Numbered from the stretch's first letter, positions 1 through 8,077 are shown. The stretch is 64,000 nt of DNA from Halodesulfovibrio sp. MK-HDV (GCF_009914765.1 NZ_WYDS01000001.1:293852-357851), one strand, 5' to 3'. Program-made: numbers and translations. The notes: a model not told the origin generated them from the sequence alone.

Positions 1-531
1 CATACTCAGACAGGTATTACTATAGTTATGGTCACACATGACTTTGTGGATGCACTTACATTGGCGGAGCAAGCGGCAGTTATTCATAAAGGTAAACTTT
101 GTCAGCAAGGAGCTGTGCACGATATTTTCCACCACCCTGTTTCGTCTTTTGTAGCAGATTTCGTGGGCATTTCTAATGTGCTTCCTGCTTCGTTTACTGA
201 GAACTCCTGTCTACTTTTTGATGGAGCATTGCGGATTCCGTCTGTTCGGCACGAATCTATGACACAGGGACTTGTAGCGATTAGGCCGGAGCATGTTTCG
301 GTTCGTGAGCAGGATACGTTTGATCCGGATTGGGTTCGTTTTACCGGTACATTAAAGCATCTTGATAAATATGGCTTAGCATGGCGCGGTATTGTTGAGT
401 GCAAGGATCAAATATTAACGACAACACTTGATTCAAATGCTGTTTTCGCCAACACACTCCACCCCTCCATGACGGTTCATATTGGTTTCCCTGAAGCCGC
501 AATTCACTATATGAGGGACGAGGCCGTTTAG
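1..531 (+). CDS. ABC transporter ATP-binding protein, C-terminal part (partial)
   Basis: The frame is open from the first base, so the N-terminus with the Walker A motif lies outside the window. What remains starts just before the switch histidine (VTHD followed by the usual xxDAxxxAxxxxxxxxG pattern), then the end of the nucleotide-binding domain and a TOBE-like C-terminal domain around the phrase GLVAIRPEHVSV. This layout is typical of the importer ATPases ModC/WtpC/PotA/CysA, which energise uptake of oxyanions, iron or polyamines. The substrate cannot be read from this fragment. A molybdate or tungstate importer would fit the tungsten-type oxidoreductase at 35.6 kb, but that is only a guess. 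The next gene is a small membrane protein 73 bp downstream, probably in the same transcript. Confidence 0.85.
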   Translation, partial: HTQTGITIVMVTHDFVDALTLAEQAAVIHKGKLCQQGAVHDIFHHPVSSFVADFVGISNVLPASFTENSCLLFDGALRIPSVRHESMTQGLVAIRPEHVSVREQDTFDPDWVRFTGTLKHLDKYGLAWRGIVECKDQILTTTLDSNAVFANTLHPSMTVHIGFPEAAIHYMRDEAV

Positions 532-604
532 ATTCCTTGCGCTACGCAGACTTCTTCTGTATCCCATAAAAAGATTTCGTATTTTTTATTCAGGAGAAGT
601 TTTT

Positions 605-823
605 ATGAAGGTTGTTAACCTATATCTCATGTTCACTGCTGCATGTATTGCTGGCGGCATATATCTGTTTCATCCCGAATTTGTGATGCAATATTTAGAT
701 ACATTTGTAGTCGGCTTTGCAGCTCTTGCGTATTTTTTGTTTTTCCGTCCTTGGATGAAACAAAAACTGACTGGGAATAAGACTAAAAGAAACGAAACGA
801 ATGAAGATGATAAAAGCGAGTAG
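605..823 (+). CDS. small membrane protein, 72 aa, unknown function
   Basis: I do not recognise this protein. It has two hydrophobic segments (about residues 4-22 and 34-50) and a charged, Lys/Asn/Glu-rich tail, so it should be a small two-pass inner-membrane protein. The start ATG is preceded by AGGAG 8 bases upstream. It follows the ABC-transporter ATPase on the same strand and ends inside a strong intrinsic terminator whose stem contains the stop codon, so it is the last gene of that transcript. It could be an accessory of the transporter, but nothing in the sequence proves it. Confidence 0.7.
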   Translation: MKVVNLYLMFTAACIAGGIYLFHPEFVMQYLDTFVVGFAALAYFLFFRPWMKQKLTGNKTKRNETNEDDKSE

Positions 824-847
824 TGCTTCGGCACTACTCGCTTTTTT
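816..847 (+). terminator. intrinsic terminator with UUCG tetraloop
   Basis: A perfect 11-bp stem (GCGAGTAGTGC / GCACTACTCGC) closed by a TTCG tetraloop and followed by six T. The TAG stop codon of the preceding small gene lies inside the 5' arm. It ends the ABC transporter transcript. Confidence 0.92.
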
Positions 848-877
848 ATAGGGAAGACTTTTAGTCTGTAAGAGTCG

Positions 878-1975
878 TTACTTTGCTTGCTTCGTTATGT
901 CTTTGTATTCTGGTTTGGAGTTCCACATAGGAATGGTGAGTATTTGGTCGCTTTCAAGTGGTAACTTATCAAGTTGTACCATGCGAATATCTTGGTTGTC
1001 GTATGTTCTAAAATAGCAACGATGACGTTTCAGATCGTATACAGCCGTCCATTGTGTGTAGTCTGCAGAAACTGAATCGTCTGGCTTAATATCTACAGCC
1101 ACTCCTTTTACAATAGAGATGTTGTTAATAAGCAGAAAAGCCTGATTGACAGCTTCATCCGCTGTTGCAATCGACTCTACAGAGTTGCTAAGCAAGGCCA
1201 TACGTACGAATCGGGACGGTGGTGTGAAATCGCCGGGGAGCCCGACCATTCCAGATCCTTGTCCAATTGGTGCCACATTATAATCACGAATGGTTGTAGG
1301 GGCGCTGTTTCTCGAAGTTAGATTTGCGTAGTTTGATAGATTCTGCAGGTGCCATGCGAATGGTGGAGAATTTGTAAATACGTTTACGGGGTTGTCTGCA
1401 ACTACAATTTTACCATTAATTGGTTCTACGACAATGGATTTTCCTGTTTTATCCATTATGATCCAATGCATAGGTAAGATCATTCCCATTTTTTTAAAAG
1501 TGACACCTACAAGCTGAATTTTAGAAATTGCTTTTCTTACTTCATCCAGAGTAGCACATGTTCCTAAAATGAATGCACCAAATGCTTGAGGTGCAATAAT
1601 ATTGGCGGCATCATTATCTGTCGCTTTTGGGAAGCTTGCAATTCCGGGAAACCAAAATCCCCCGAGATAAAGCTCCTTCTCATTTATGCCATCAACAAAC
1701 ATTTTTTCGCCAAAAGCGTTGGGGCCAAGAAATGCATATTTGTTTTGCCATGTCATGCCATCATTTCCGTCTGGTGCAGGGCTTACCCAGTCTTGCCCAC
1801 GCGGTACAAATAGGATGTCGGACTTGAGAGGGGTACCAAATTCTAACGTACGGGCAAAAGCAACGGCTCCGTCTGTAGCTTGAGTTTTTACTCCAGTGCA
1901 GGCCTGAGCAATTGTTGCATTGGAAACTAAGATTGCACAACAGAATAGAACTAATAACCATTTAATCTTTAGCAT
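878..1975 (-). CDS. choloylglycine hydrolase / penicillin V acylase-family amidase, exported
   Basis: A 365-residue Ntn-hydrolase of the linear amide C-N hydrolase family (bile salt hydrolase, penicillin V acylase, some acyl-homoserine-lactone acylases). A signal peptide ends in AQA directly before Cys26, which would become the N-terminal nucleophile after cleavage, so the enzyme should act in the periplasm. Arg42 lies 16 residues after the Cys, as in bile salt hydrolases. The Asp expected three residues later is Glu45 (RTLEF), a form I associate with Gram-negative members of the family. A VFTNSPPF stretch supplies the conserved Asn region. The gene stands alone between two terminators. Bile salts are unlikely in a marine anaerobe; N-acyl amides or quorum-sensing lactones are more plausible substrates, but the substrate is not determined by sequence. 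Confidence 0.88.
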   Translation of the reverse strand: MLKIKWLLVLFCCAILVSNATIAQACTGVKTQATDGAVAFARTLEFGTPLKSDILFVPRGQDWVSPAPDGNDGMTWQNKYAFLGPNAFGEKMFVDGINEKELYLGGFWFPGIASFPKATDNDAANIIAPQAFGAFILGTCATLDEVRKAISKIQLVGVTFKKMGMILPMHWIIMDKTGKSIVVEPINGKIVVADNPVNVFTNSPPFAWHLQNLSNYANLTSRNSAPTTIRDYNVAPIGQGSGMVGLPGDFTPPSRFVRMALLSNSVESIATADEAVNQAFLLINNISIVKGVAVDIKPDDSVSADYTQWTAVYDLKRHRCYFRTYDNQDIRMVQLDKLPLESDQILTIPMWNSKPEYKDITKQAK

Positions 1976-2070
1976 AGTTTTACCTTTTATAGCTCTAAAT
2001 TTGAGTCTTTGGGATGAATTGTAGCATAAAGTTTGGTTTTAGACCGATGAGTTCTAAGTGATTGGGCAAG

Positions 2071-2095
2071 AAAAAAGGCAGCACTGAGTGCTGCC
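2071..2095 (-). terminator. intrinsic terminator after the yhhQ-type gene (possibly bidirectional)
   Basis: GGCAGCAC / GTGCTGCC stem with a three-base loop, flanked by six A on the left and TTTT on the right. On the minus strand the A run becomes the U tract that ends the queuosine-transporter transcript. Confidence 0.8.
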
Positions 2096-2132
2096 TTTTA
2101 TTGATCATAAATGAGTTTGCTTTGTTACGGTC

Positions 2133-2765
2133 TTATACGACCTCTGCGGCTTGAGTTTGTTTCCGCAATGCATGGCACAGTATGTACACTATTGGAGTAT
2201 CAAGAGCAGCAATTGCTAATTTAACCAGCCATTGGCCGAGTATTACTTCGCCAACAGGTAAAATTCCCCAAAATGCGATAGTCACAAATATTGTTGAATC
2301 AATGAGTTGGGAGACAATAGTGGACACGTTATTCCGTAACCATAGGTGCTTGCTGTTTGTCTTTTCTTTAAGAAGATGAAAAAGCCAAATGTCGTGCTTT
2401 TGGCTTACGATATAAGCAACCAATGAAGCTGCAACAATGCGGGGAGTATTTCCGATAACAGCAGAAAAACTGTCTTGTCCGCCCCAGAAAGGAGCAGCCG
2501 GCCATGCAACAGCAATCCATGCAAGCGCGGATGTCATAACTAATGTAATAAAACCACATTGAACAATATCGTTGGCGCATTCTTTGCCCCAGACTTCACT
2601 TATCACGTCAGAAACAATAAAAGTCAGAGAGTATGCTAGCACCCCTGCTGGCACAGCAAATCCTGCAACCATAATAATTTTACTGGAAATAAGCGCCGCA
2701 ACAACAAGTCCGCCAACAAACAGGCTTAACAGCAAAGCAAGCGCTTTGCGGTCAAAAGAATCCAT
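2133..2765 (-). CDS. yhhQ: queuosine precursor transporter, YhhQ/VUT family
   Basis: A 210-residue polytopic membrane protein with about six hydrophobic segments. It carries the family's characteristic stretch around SDVISEVWGKE and a conserved late NNVSTIVSQLIDS segment. The YhhQ (VUT) family imports the queuosine precursors preQ0/preQ1 in several bacteria. The reading frame stays open to 2966, but ATG at 2765 is chosen: AAGGAG lies at the right distance upstream, and the longer N-terminus is not family-like and would run into the divergent queF. The divergent neighbour queF acts in the same pathway, which supports salvage of preQ0 followed by its reduction. The roughly 160-bp shared upstream region can fold (see separate entry). 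Confidence 0.9.
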   Translation of the reverse strand: MDSFDRKALALLLSLFVGGLVVAALISSKIIMVAGFAVPAGVLAYSLTFIVSDVISEVWGKECANDIVQCGFITLVMTSALAWIAVAWPAAPFWGGQDSFSAVIGNTPRIVAASLVAYIVSQKHDIWLFHLLKEKTNSKHLWLRNNVSTIVSQLIDSTIFVTIAFWGILPVGEVILGQWLVKLAIAALDTPIVYILCHALRKQTQAAEVV

Positions 2766-2924
2766 ACGTAAACTCCTTGGGATCAACAGTCCTAAAGATG
2801 GGCATAACAGCCCTTCGCGATCGGGAAAACAGCCCCGGGCGAATAAATTGCCAGTGCCCCCCTTGCCATTTGTGTTTTCCGAAGTCAAACTAACGTGCTT
2901 AATTAATGATAAGGAGAAGACAGC
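2766..2924. promoter_or_regulatory. shared divergent regulatory region of yhhQ and queF, with a foldable leader
   Basis: The 159 bp between the divergent starts contains an 8-bp perfect inverted repeat, GGAAAACA (2824-2831) and TGTTTTCC (2873-2880), enclosing a C-rich 41-base segment. More GC-rich segments lie between it and the yhhQ start. In the yhhQ mRNA this would be a structured 5' leader ahead of the AAGGAG site. Queuosine genes are often under preQ1 riboswitch control, but I could not match the conserved bases of preQ1 classes I or II, so no class is assigned. It could instead be an operator region. Confidence 0.4.
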
Positions 2925-3428
2925 ATGTCTATTACCAAAAGTCAGGATAAAACAGACCACCTTCAAGCATTAGGCAAGGGTGGAGAAACTACATATCAGC
3001 TCGATGGACCACATTCTGGAATTCTTGAAACATTTCCGAATAATTACCCTAATCGACCATACATTGTGAGCGTAGAATTTCCCGAGTATACCTCACTTTG
3101 TCCTATGACCGGCCAGCCGGACTTTGGCTTGATCATCGTGGAGTATATTCCTAAAGAACGTATTGTGGAGTCTAAAAGTATCAAGTTGTATTTCTTCGCA
3201 TATCGTAACCACCAGTCTTTTATGGAGACCATAGCGAACACGATGCTTGAAGATTTTGTTGAAGCGCTTGACCCGCTTTGGTGTCGTGTGAAGGGGCTGT
3301 TCAGCCCGCGTGGCGCGACCACGTTGCATGTATTTGCTGAGCATTTTGATACTGGAGCTGATAATTTAGATGAAATTAAAGTAATAGTTTCAGAATGGAA
3401 GCAGGAAGCTAGCCGTCATTCTTCGTAA
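2925..3428 (+). CDS. queF: NADPH-dependent 7-cyano-7-deazaguanine (preQ0) reductase QueF
   Basis: A 167-residue QueF of the short, unimodular type, which reduces the nitrile of preQ0 to the aminomethyl group of preQ1 in tRNA queuosine synthesis (cytoplasm). The signature EFPEYTSLCPMTGQPDFG places the catalytic Cys at 59, which forms the thioimide, and Asp at 66. The NADPH-binding QueF motif reads ESKSIKLY from residue 82, and FRNH-like YRNH is followed by the conserved Glu near residue 101. Start ATG has AAGGAG nine bases upstream. It is divergent from the precursor transporter and ends at a strong terminator. No queC/D/E genes are in the window, which fits a salvage arrangement or genes elsewhere. 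Confidence 0.96.
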   Translation: MSITKSQDKTDHLQALGKGGETTYQLDGPHSGILETFPNNYPNRPYIVSVEFPEYTSLCPMTGQPDFGLIIVEYIPKERIVESKSIKLYFFAYRNHQSFMETIANTMLEDFVEALDPLWCRVKGLFSPRGATTLHVFAEHFDTGADNLDEIKVIVSEWKQEASRHSS

Positions 3429-3450
3429 TATTTTTTCTGATTATGATATG

Positions 3451-3479
3451 AAAAAGGGAGCAACACTGCTCCCTTTTTT
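3451..3479. terminator. bidirectional intrinsic terminator between queF and the DHFR-like gene
   Basis: AAAAAGGGAGCA / TGCTCCCTTTTTT with loop ACAC. The arms carry A and T runs, so it can terminate the convergent transcripts from both sides. Confidence 0.9.
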
Positions 3480-3511
3480 ATATCGAAGTTTTCTTATTAT
3501 GTTCAAAGTGG

Positions 3512-4048
3512 TTATTCTTTTTTTCGCTTATAACGCGTTTGAACAAGTGCATTGAGAAGTACTTGAGTTTCCATATGTTCAAAAGAAAGATGTGCCGGGA
3601 GCATTCCAAACAGTTTCGTCCCTCCCCCAAGCAACATTGGAACTGTGGAAATAATGACTTCATCGATCATATCTTTTTTAAGAAAGCTCTGAATGACGTT
3701 AGCGCCATCAATATAGAGCCTACTAAATCCTCTTTTATTCAAGGCAGTGATGATGTCATTAATTTCACCCTGCATGATTTCTACGTTATCTTTGAGTTTG
3801 TCAGGGACAGAAGTTAAGGACGAGCTAAGAACAAATACTGGCTTTGAGTAATGCCATTCCCCACCAAATCCGAGTATTGTCTCAAATGTATTTCTTCCCA
3901 TTATGACACAATCAACGCTCTGCATAAAATCTTGAAATCCAAAATCTACGTTTTCAGGATTTGGGATGCACTCAAGGAAATCCAATTTATTATTTCTGTC
4001 AGCAATGTATCCATCGATGCTTGCACCAATAAAAACGAAGTTTGGCAT
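3512..4048 (-). CDS. dihydrofolate reductase / RibD C-terminal-domain family protein
   Basis: A 178-residue protein of the DHFR-like RibD_C family (YwjB/YyaP type). It has an N-terminal strand followed by SIDGYIAD, a central VDCVIMGRNTFE block (nucleotide-binding MGRxTxE motif), and a late LYIDGANVIQSFL block. Members bind NAD(P)H, and some reduce dihydrofolate or a riboflavin intermediate; most are uncharacterised, so no substrate is assigned. The start is taken at ATG 4048 because AGGAG lies five bases before it; an in-frame GTG six bases further upstream overlaps that site. The gene is monocistronic, facing the queF terminator. Confidence 0.85.
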   Translation of the reverse strand: MPNFVFIGASIDGYIADRNNKLDFLECIPNPENVDFGFQDFMQSVDCVIMGRNTFETILGFGGEWHYSKPVFVLSSSLTSVPDKLKDNVEIMQGEINDIITALNKRGFSRLYIDGANVIQSFLKKDMIDEVIISTVPMLLGGGTKLFGMLPAHLSFEHMETQVLLNALVQTRYKRKKE

Positions 4049-4252
4049 TTTCACTCCTGTCTATTTCTATATTTGCTTTTTCTTTTATTTTAAAGAAAGC
4101 AAGTTACCTTTTTCCTTTGAGTTCGTCAGGTTTTGATATTCTGGAACACGATTTTGATACATCGAAAAATTCAAGTCTTATCTCTTATTTGCCTAATTTG
4201 ATGAAATTATTTCCCCTGTCTTAGTCGTTGCTCTTTTCTTTGACCTTGCTGC

Positions 4253-4337
4253 CTACCTTCTGGTAGGTAGAATTTAATCGCTGTTTTCAGCGTTGAAAAA
4301 GTATTTTGGACAAACAAGAAATCTACTTTTTGGTAGA
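4253..4337 (+). promoter_or_regulatory. two operator-like palindromes upstream of the Old Yellow Enzyme gene
   Basis: CTACCTTCTGGTAG (4253-4266) and TCTACTTTTTGGTAGA (4322-4337) share the half-site CTAC(C)/GGTAG and have centres 70 bp apart. The second lies 21 bp before the start codon. They are good candidates for the binding sites of the TetR-type repressor encoded as the second gene of this pair. The rest of 4049-4358 shows nothing coding. Confidence 0.5.
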
Positions 4338-4358
4338 AACAAATCAGGATAGGATATT

Positions 4359-5465
4359 ATGAAAAAAATTTTTGAGCGTACCCAGATTGGTAAGATGTCA
4401 TTAAAGAATAGACTGGTTCGTGGTGCCACATGGGAAAATCTTGCAGAATATGATGGGCGGATGACAGAAAAGTTGTCCACTCTTTATGGAGAGCTGGCTC
4501 AAGGTGGTGTCGGGATGATTATTACCGGTTATGCGTTTGTAATGCCGGATGAACAACCGAATCCCGGGATGATGGGAATATCTGATGACAAATTTATTGA
4601 GCAGTACAAAGCGCTCACCGATATGGTTCATGAACATGACTGTCGTATTGCTATGCAGATTGCATACGGTGGCTCTCAAACAAATTATCGAGTAGATGAG
4701 CGTACTATTTGGGGGCCTTCAGAGATACCTGACCCTGCTTTTGGCGTTACACCAGTTCCCATGACTAAGGCAGAGATCAATGATCTTGTTATTGCGTACG
4801 GTAATGCTGCGCAGCGCGTTGAAGCAGCAGGTTTTGACGGTGTGGAAATTCACGCAGCACATGGCTATCTGCTGAGCCAATTTTTAACTCCGCATACAAA
4901 TCGTCGTACTGACGAATATGGTGGAAGCATCGAAAATCGATCACGCATTCTTGTTGAAGTGTATGCAGAGATTCGACGTCGTGTTGGCGATTTTCCTGTA
5001 TTTCTTAAAATTAATGCTGAAGATTTTATTGAAGACGGTTTAACCTTTGAAGACAGTATGTACGTAGCGAAACTATTTGATACTTTGGGAATTGATATTC
5101 TCGATATCTCAGGTGGAACTTTTGCTTCGGGTAAAAAGATTCCCTGCCGTGGAAAGATCTCTGGGCCGGAAAAAGAAGCATACCACGCACAATATGCGGC
5201 TAGAATTGCCGAGGAAGTTAGCGTGACTGTTTTGGTGAGTGGTGGTATTCGTACGCCGCAGGTTATTGAGAATGTGTTGAACACAACGGGCATTCAGCTT
5301 GTCGGAATGGCAAGGCCTCTGCTTGCAGAGCCAGAATTGCCAAATCGTTGGCTTTCCGGTGATGAAGGTTCTCCGAAATGTATTTCTTGTAATGGCTGTT
5401 TCTCTCCAAAACCTAAGGGTAGCTACCCATGTGTGCTGCGCCCTTATGTAGCTTTTGAAGCATAA
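4359..5465 (+). CDS. NADH:flavin oxidoreductase, Old Yellow Enzyme family
   Basis: A 368-residue FMN-binding TIM-barrel of the OYE / 2,4-dienoyl-CoA reductase group. The diagnostic block HAAHGYLLSQFLTPHTNRR, followed by TDEYGGSIENRSR, supplies active-site and FMN-contacting residues; VSGGIRTP and GMARPLLAEP form the phosphate-binding end of the barrel. A short C-terminal segment with CISCNGC resembles the beginning of the iron-sulfur/FAD extension of the large dienoyl-CoA reductases, but that extension is absent. Such enzymes reduce activated C=C bonds of enals, quinones and other electrophiles. The TetR gene 30 bp downstream and the two upstream palindromes suggest induction by such an electrophile. 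Confidence 0.92.
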   Translation: MKKIFERTQIGKMSLKNRLVRGATWENLAEYDGRMTEKLSTLYGELAQGGVGMIITGYAFVMPDEQPNPGMMGISDDKFIEQYKALTDMVHEHDCRIAMQIAYGGSQTNYRVDERTIWGPSEIPDPAFGVTPVPMTKAEINDLVIAYGNAAQRVEAAGFDGVEIHAAHGYLLSQFLTPHTNRRTDEYGGSIENRSRILVEVYAEIRRRVGDFPVFLKINAEDFIEDGLTFEDSMYVAKLFDTLGIDILDISGGTFASGKKIPCRGKISGPEKEAYHAQYAARIAEEVSVTVLVSGGIRTPQVIENVLNTTGIQLVGMARPLLAEPELPNRWLSGDEGSPKCISCNGCFSPKPKGSYPCVLRPYVAFEA

Positions 5466-5495
5466 TTTATTAATATTTAAATCAATAGTTACGCA

Positions 5496-6062
5496 ATGCA
5501 AGATACAAAAAATACTATTCTAGATGTAGCTGAAGACTTTATTCGGCGAAACGGGCTTAATGCTGTAAGTTATAAGCATATCAGCGATGTTGTTGGTATT
5601 AAGAAAGCCAGCATTCATTACCATTTTCCGCAAAAAAAGGATTTGGTAAATGCCCTTCTTCTCCGTTGTGAACAAACATACGGCTGTGAGTATCAAAGCA
5701 TTGTGTCCAGTGCCTTGTCTGCACCGGAAAAACTTCGCAAGATTGCGGATGTTTTCAAGCAAGGTACTGTTGCTGGAAAAGTTTGCCTAATGGGCGTTCT
5801 CAGTTCAGACCTGACATCACTTGATGAAAGCTCTCGGTTGATTCTAGAAAAGACCGCAGAAAGTACTGTTGCAACGTATGCAGCAATCTTCGAACAAGGA
5901 CGGATAGAAGGATCAATGCATTTTGATGGTTCTGACTATAATGCAGCCTATGCCTTCTTTTCAATGCTCATTGGTGCACAGATTATGGCACGAGTAAAAG
6001 GTGGAGCTGAGGCTCTACAGGCTGCGTCTGATGCAGTGATTGACGGATATCTTAAAAATTAG
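5496..6062 (+). CDS. TetR/AcrR-family transcriptional repressor
   Basis: A 188-residue regulator with an N-terminal three-helix DNA-binding domain (residues 5-50). The typical pattern is YKHISDVVGIKKASIHYHF, with KKDL after it. The C-terminal ligand-binding half resembles the TetR_C_11/16 type and carries a Cys (CLMGVL) often seen in regulators of this subgroup. It follows the OYE gene by 30 bp on the same strand and lacks a strong ribosome-binding site of its own, so it is probably cotranscribed and autoregulated with it. Ligand unknown; a reactive electrophile is the simplest guess from the context. Confidence 0.9.
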   Translation: MQDTKNTILDVAEDFIRRNGLNAVSYKHISDVVGIKKASIHYHFPQKKDLVNALLLRCEQTYGCEYQSIVSSALSAPEKLRKIADVFKQGTVAGKVCLMGVLSSDLTSLDESSRLILEKTAESTVATYAAIFEQGRIEGSMHFDGSDYNAAYAFFSMLIGAQIMARVKGGAEALQAASDAVIDGYLKN

Positions 6063-6078
6063 CATTGCGAATACTATA

Positions 6079-6116
6079 AAAAAAGCCCCATACATTGTAT
6101 GTAAGGGGCTTTTTTA
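6079..6116 (+). terminator. intrinsic terminator after the TetR gene
   Basis: GCCCC / GGGGC stem continued by an inner TACAT / ATGTA stem, preceded by A residues and followed by six T. Confidence 0.88.
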
Positions 6117-6629
6117 AACTAATATGCTTTTCTACATGAATTTTTGTATGGAATTTTATGATGTGTGTTTTTATTTAGTTAATGAAATTAAATATAAGTT
6201 ACTTCACAAATATCCTCTCGCTTCCCTGAATGCATAGGTATCGTTCTCTTTTATGTGAGAAAATGCAGCCTGATCTCTTTACATTATTGCTACTTTTTCA
6301 TAGATAAATTGTGCTAATGGTTTAGTTTTTCTACAATATCATTGACAAAGAGCGCCGCAAGAGATTTTTAGCAGCTCCGCTACTTTATTTTTACGATGTT
6401 AAAGACAAAAAACGCGAAATTTCCTTTCGCCTGCTGGTTCTTTTGGCTTTTAACAGAGACGGTCAATAACCCTGCAAGATGATTTATCTGCAGTAGCCAT
6501 GATCTTCACACCAAAATTAAAGGTAAGCATTCGTTTTACCGATTCTTTTTATAGCTTGTGGCTCGTTTTCACACGGAACATGCTGCTCATGGATGAGACA
6601 CTCAAACTTTTTATTCCGGAAACAATGTG
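6117..6629. other. non-coding stretch, about 510 bp
   Basis: AT-rich and without a convincing reading frame on either strand. The only local structure noticed is a short CGCGAAA...TTTCGC inverted repeat near 6410-6430. It must hold the promoter of the LolA-like gene, but I could not define one with confidence. Confidence 0.5.
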
Positions 6630-7253
6630 ATGCGAACATTTTTTATGAGTTTATTGGTGCTGATTCTTTTGACAGCGCCCTCTACTTCGTTTTGCAAAGA
6701 GACCTCTCTTTTTGAACGTATCAAGCTTGCCAATGCAAATGTTTCAGTTATCAAAACAGCCTTTACCCAATGTACCAATCTGGCACTCTTCGATGAACCC
6801 TTGATGGTATCGGGTGATCTTATTGTCGAAAAGCCACAGAATTTACGCTGGGAGTATAGTCAGCCTACTTCATCAGGTTTTATTTTAAATACTGATGGTG
6901 GATTACAATGGAGCAGTACTGGAAAAAATTGTTCTGTTATGCGTACTGAACTTTCCCCTTCTCTTCGCATGATGGCTAACCAGATGTTGCGTTGGGTAAA
7001 TATTGATGAAGAAGCTTTGTCTAAAGATTTTCACATTAAGGTTACCGAATCCGATAAGCCAACTATTATGTTGCGCCCTAAAGATGGCGACCTGGCAAGG
7101 TTTATTAAGTGCATTTCTATTGAGCTTCCTGCATCACTAATTGGTGTTAAAACTATCGTGGTTACTGAGGCGAATGACAGTTTAGTTACTTTAGCATTTC
7201 AGAAGGCAGAAATTAATCTGAAACTGGAACCGACTACATTTAAAAAGCCATAA
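6630..7253 (+). CDS. LolA-like outer-membrane lipoprotein carrier protein
   Basis: About 207 residues with an N-terminal signal peptide, then a periplasmic domain that reads as LolA-like. An opening helix is followed by FTQCTNLALFDEPLMVSGDLIVEKPQNLRWEY-type strands, close to the LolA pattern FxQxxxxxxxxxxxxSGxxxxxrPgxlRWxY. LolA-type proteins shuttle lipoproteins across the periplasm; shorter paralogues accompany specialised lipid or polyene exporters. GTG at 6627 directly precedes ATG at 6630; the ATG is preferred. The next gene, 149 bp downstream, is a lipoprotein, so the pair may work together as carrier and outer-membrane acceptor. It may be a specialised paralogue rather than the housekeeping LolA. 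Confidence 0.75.
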   Translation: MRTFFMSLLVLILLTAPSTSFCKETSLFERIKLANANVSVIKTAFTQCTNLALFDEPLMVSGDLIVEKPQNLRWEYSQPTSSGFILNTDGGLQWSSTGKNCSVMRTELSPSLRMMANQMLRWVNIDEEALSKDFHIKVTESDKPTIMLRPKDGDLARFIKCISIELPASLIGVKTIVVTEANDSLVTLAFQKAEINLKLEPTTFKKP

Positions 7254-7402
7254 TCCTCTATTTGGGAAGGCTTATCTCGTTTAATGCATGGCATCCAAAA
7301 GATGTTTCATCTGGGATGGAATTAAATGCGATGATGGGGTCTGCTAGTATTATTTGCGCGCTTTTTGCTTTCCTAGCCTCACTCTCAAAGGAGACTTAGC
7401 TC

Positions 7403-8077
7403 ATGAAATTCTTTTTGTGCACACTCGTGATCTTATTAGCAGGATGCGCTCAGACATTGCCACCGCCATTGCCTGCAATGCCTAATATGAAGCCTGAATT
7501 ACTCGGACAGAACTGGCCGGAAAATGAAGCTCAATTTCAAGTAAGTGGTTCATTGTGTCTTTATTTCATTACTATCCCTGTTCAGGGCATAGTTTCTATG
7601 GAAGAAGATGGAAGTGCAGTTTCTATCGCACTACTAACGCAAATGGGTACTTCTATTTTTGAAGCTAGACTAACTCGTGACGGCTATGAAATGTTCACTG
7701 TTTCTCCAATGCTTAAAAAACATCCACAATTAGAGCCAATGCTTATCCGTATGGCAAAAGCTCTATATCTTCCAGAACCGGTTTCGACTGTGTGTACTTC
7801 AGAAGGTAAAAAGAATATCGCGCAACTTCGTTGTCCTGAGCAGAACATTTTATATAGCTATACGGTTGTTCCTCAACGGTCTGACAAGATTCAGCTTCGC
7901 CGCCGTATCAATGCAGAAAATGAAACTACTGTATATTTGAAAAATTGGCAGGATGAACATGGTACGACTTACCCTACCCGCCTTTATTACAAGGATGCAG
8001 GGTGTGGTTTTGTGGCGAAACTGTCGCAAAAGCCGATTTCTTGTCCTCAGAGTATTATGGCCGAAAAAGCTTCTTAG
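7403..8077 (+). CDS. outer-membrane lipoprotein, LolB/DUF3261-like
   Basis: 224 residues with a clear lipobox: MKFFLCTLVILLAGC, cleavage before Cys15, then a Pro-rich linker. AAAGGAG lies ahead of the ATG. The mature part is about 200 residues of predicted strands, including VSGSLCLYF and a segment resembling the hydrophobic face of LolB-like or DUF3261 lipoproteins, but the similarity is weak. Its place directly after a LolA-like gene supports a role as partner in lipoprotein or glycolipid handling at the outer membrane. I see no catalytic motif. Four Cys after residue 130 could form periplasmic disulfides. Confidence 0.65.
   Translation: MKFFLCTLVILLAGCAQTLPPPLPAMPNMKPELLGQNWPENEAQFQVSGSLCLYFITIPVQGIVSMEEDGSAVSIALLTQMGTSIFEARLTRDGYEMFTVSPMLKKHPQLEPMLIRMAKALYLPEPVSTVCTSEGKKNIAQLRCPEQNILYSYTVVPQRSDKIQLRRRINAENETTVYLKNWQDEHGTTYPTRLYYKDAGCGFVAKLSQKPISCPQSIMAEKAS

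Noticed and set aside
2766..2924. Calling the queuosine leader a preQ1 riboswitch
   Set aside because: The conserved loop and tail bases of classes I and II could not be matched by eye, so only a foldable leader is reported.
2766..2966. Longer N-terminus for the queuosine transporter
   Set aside because: It would overlap the divergent queF gene and lacks similarity; ATG 2765 has AAGGAG at the right distance.
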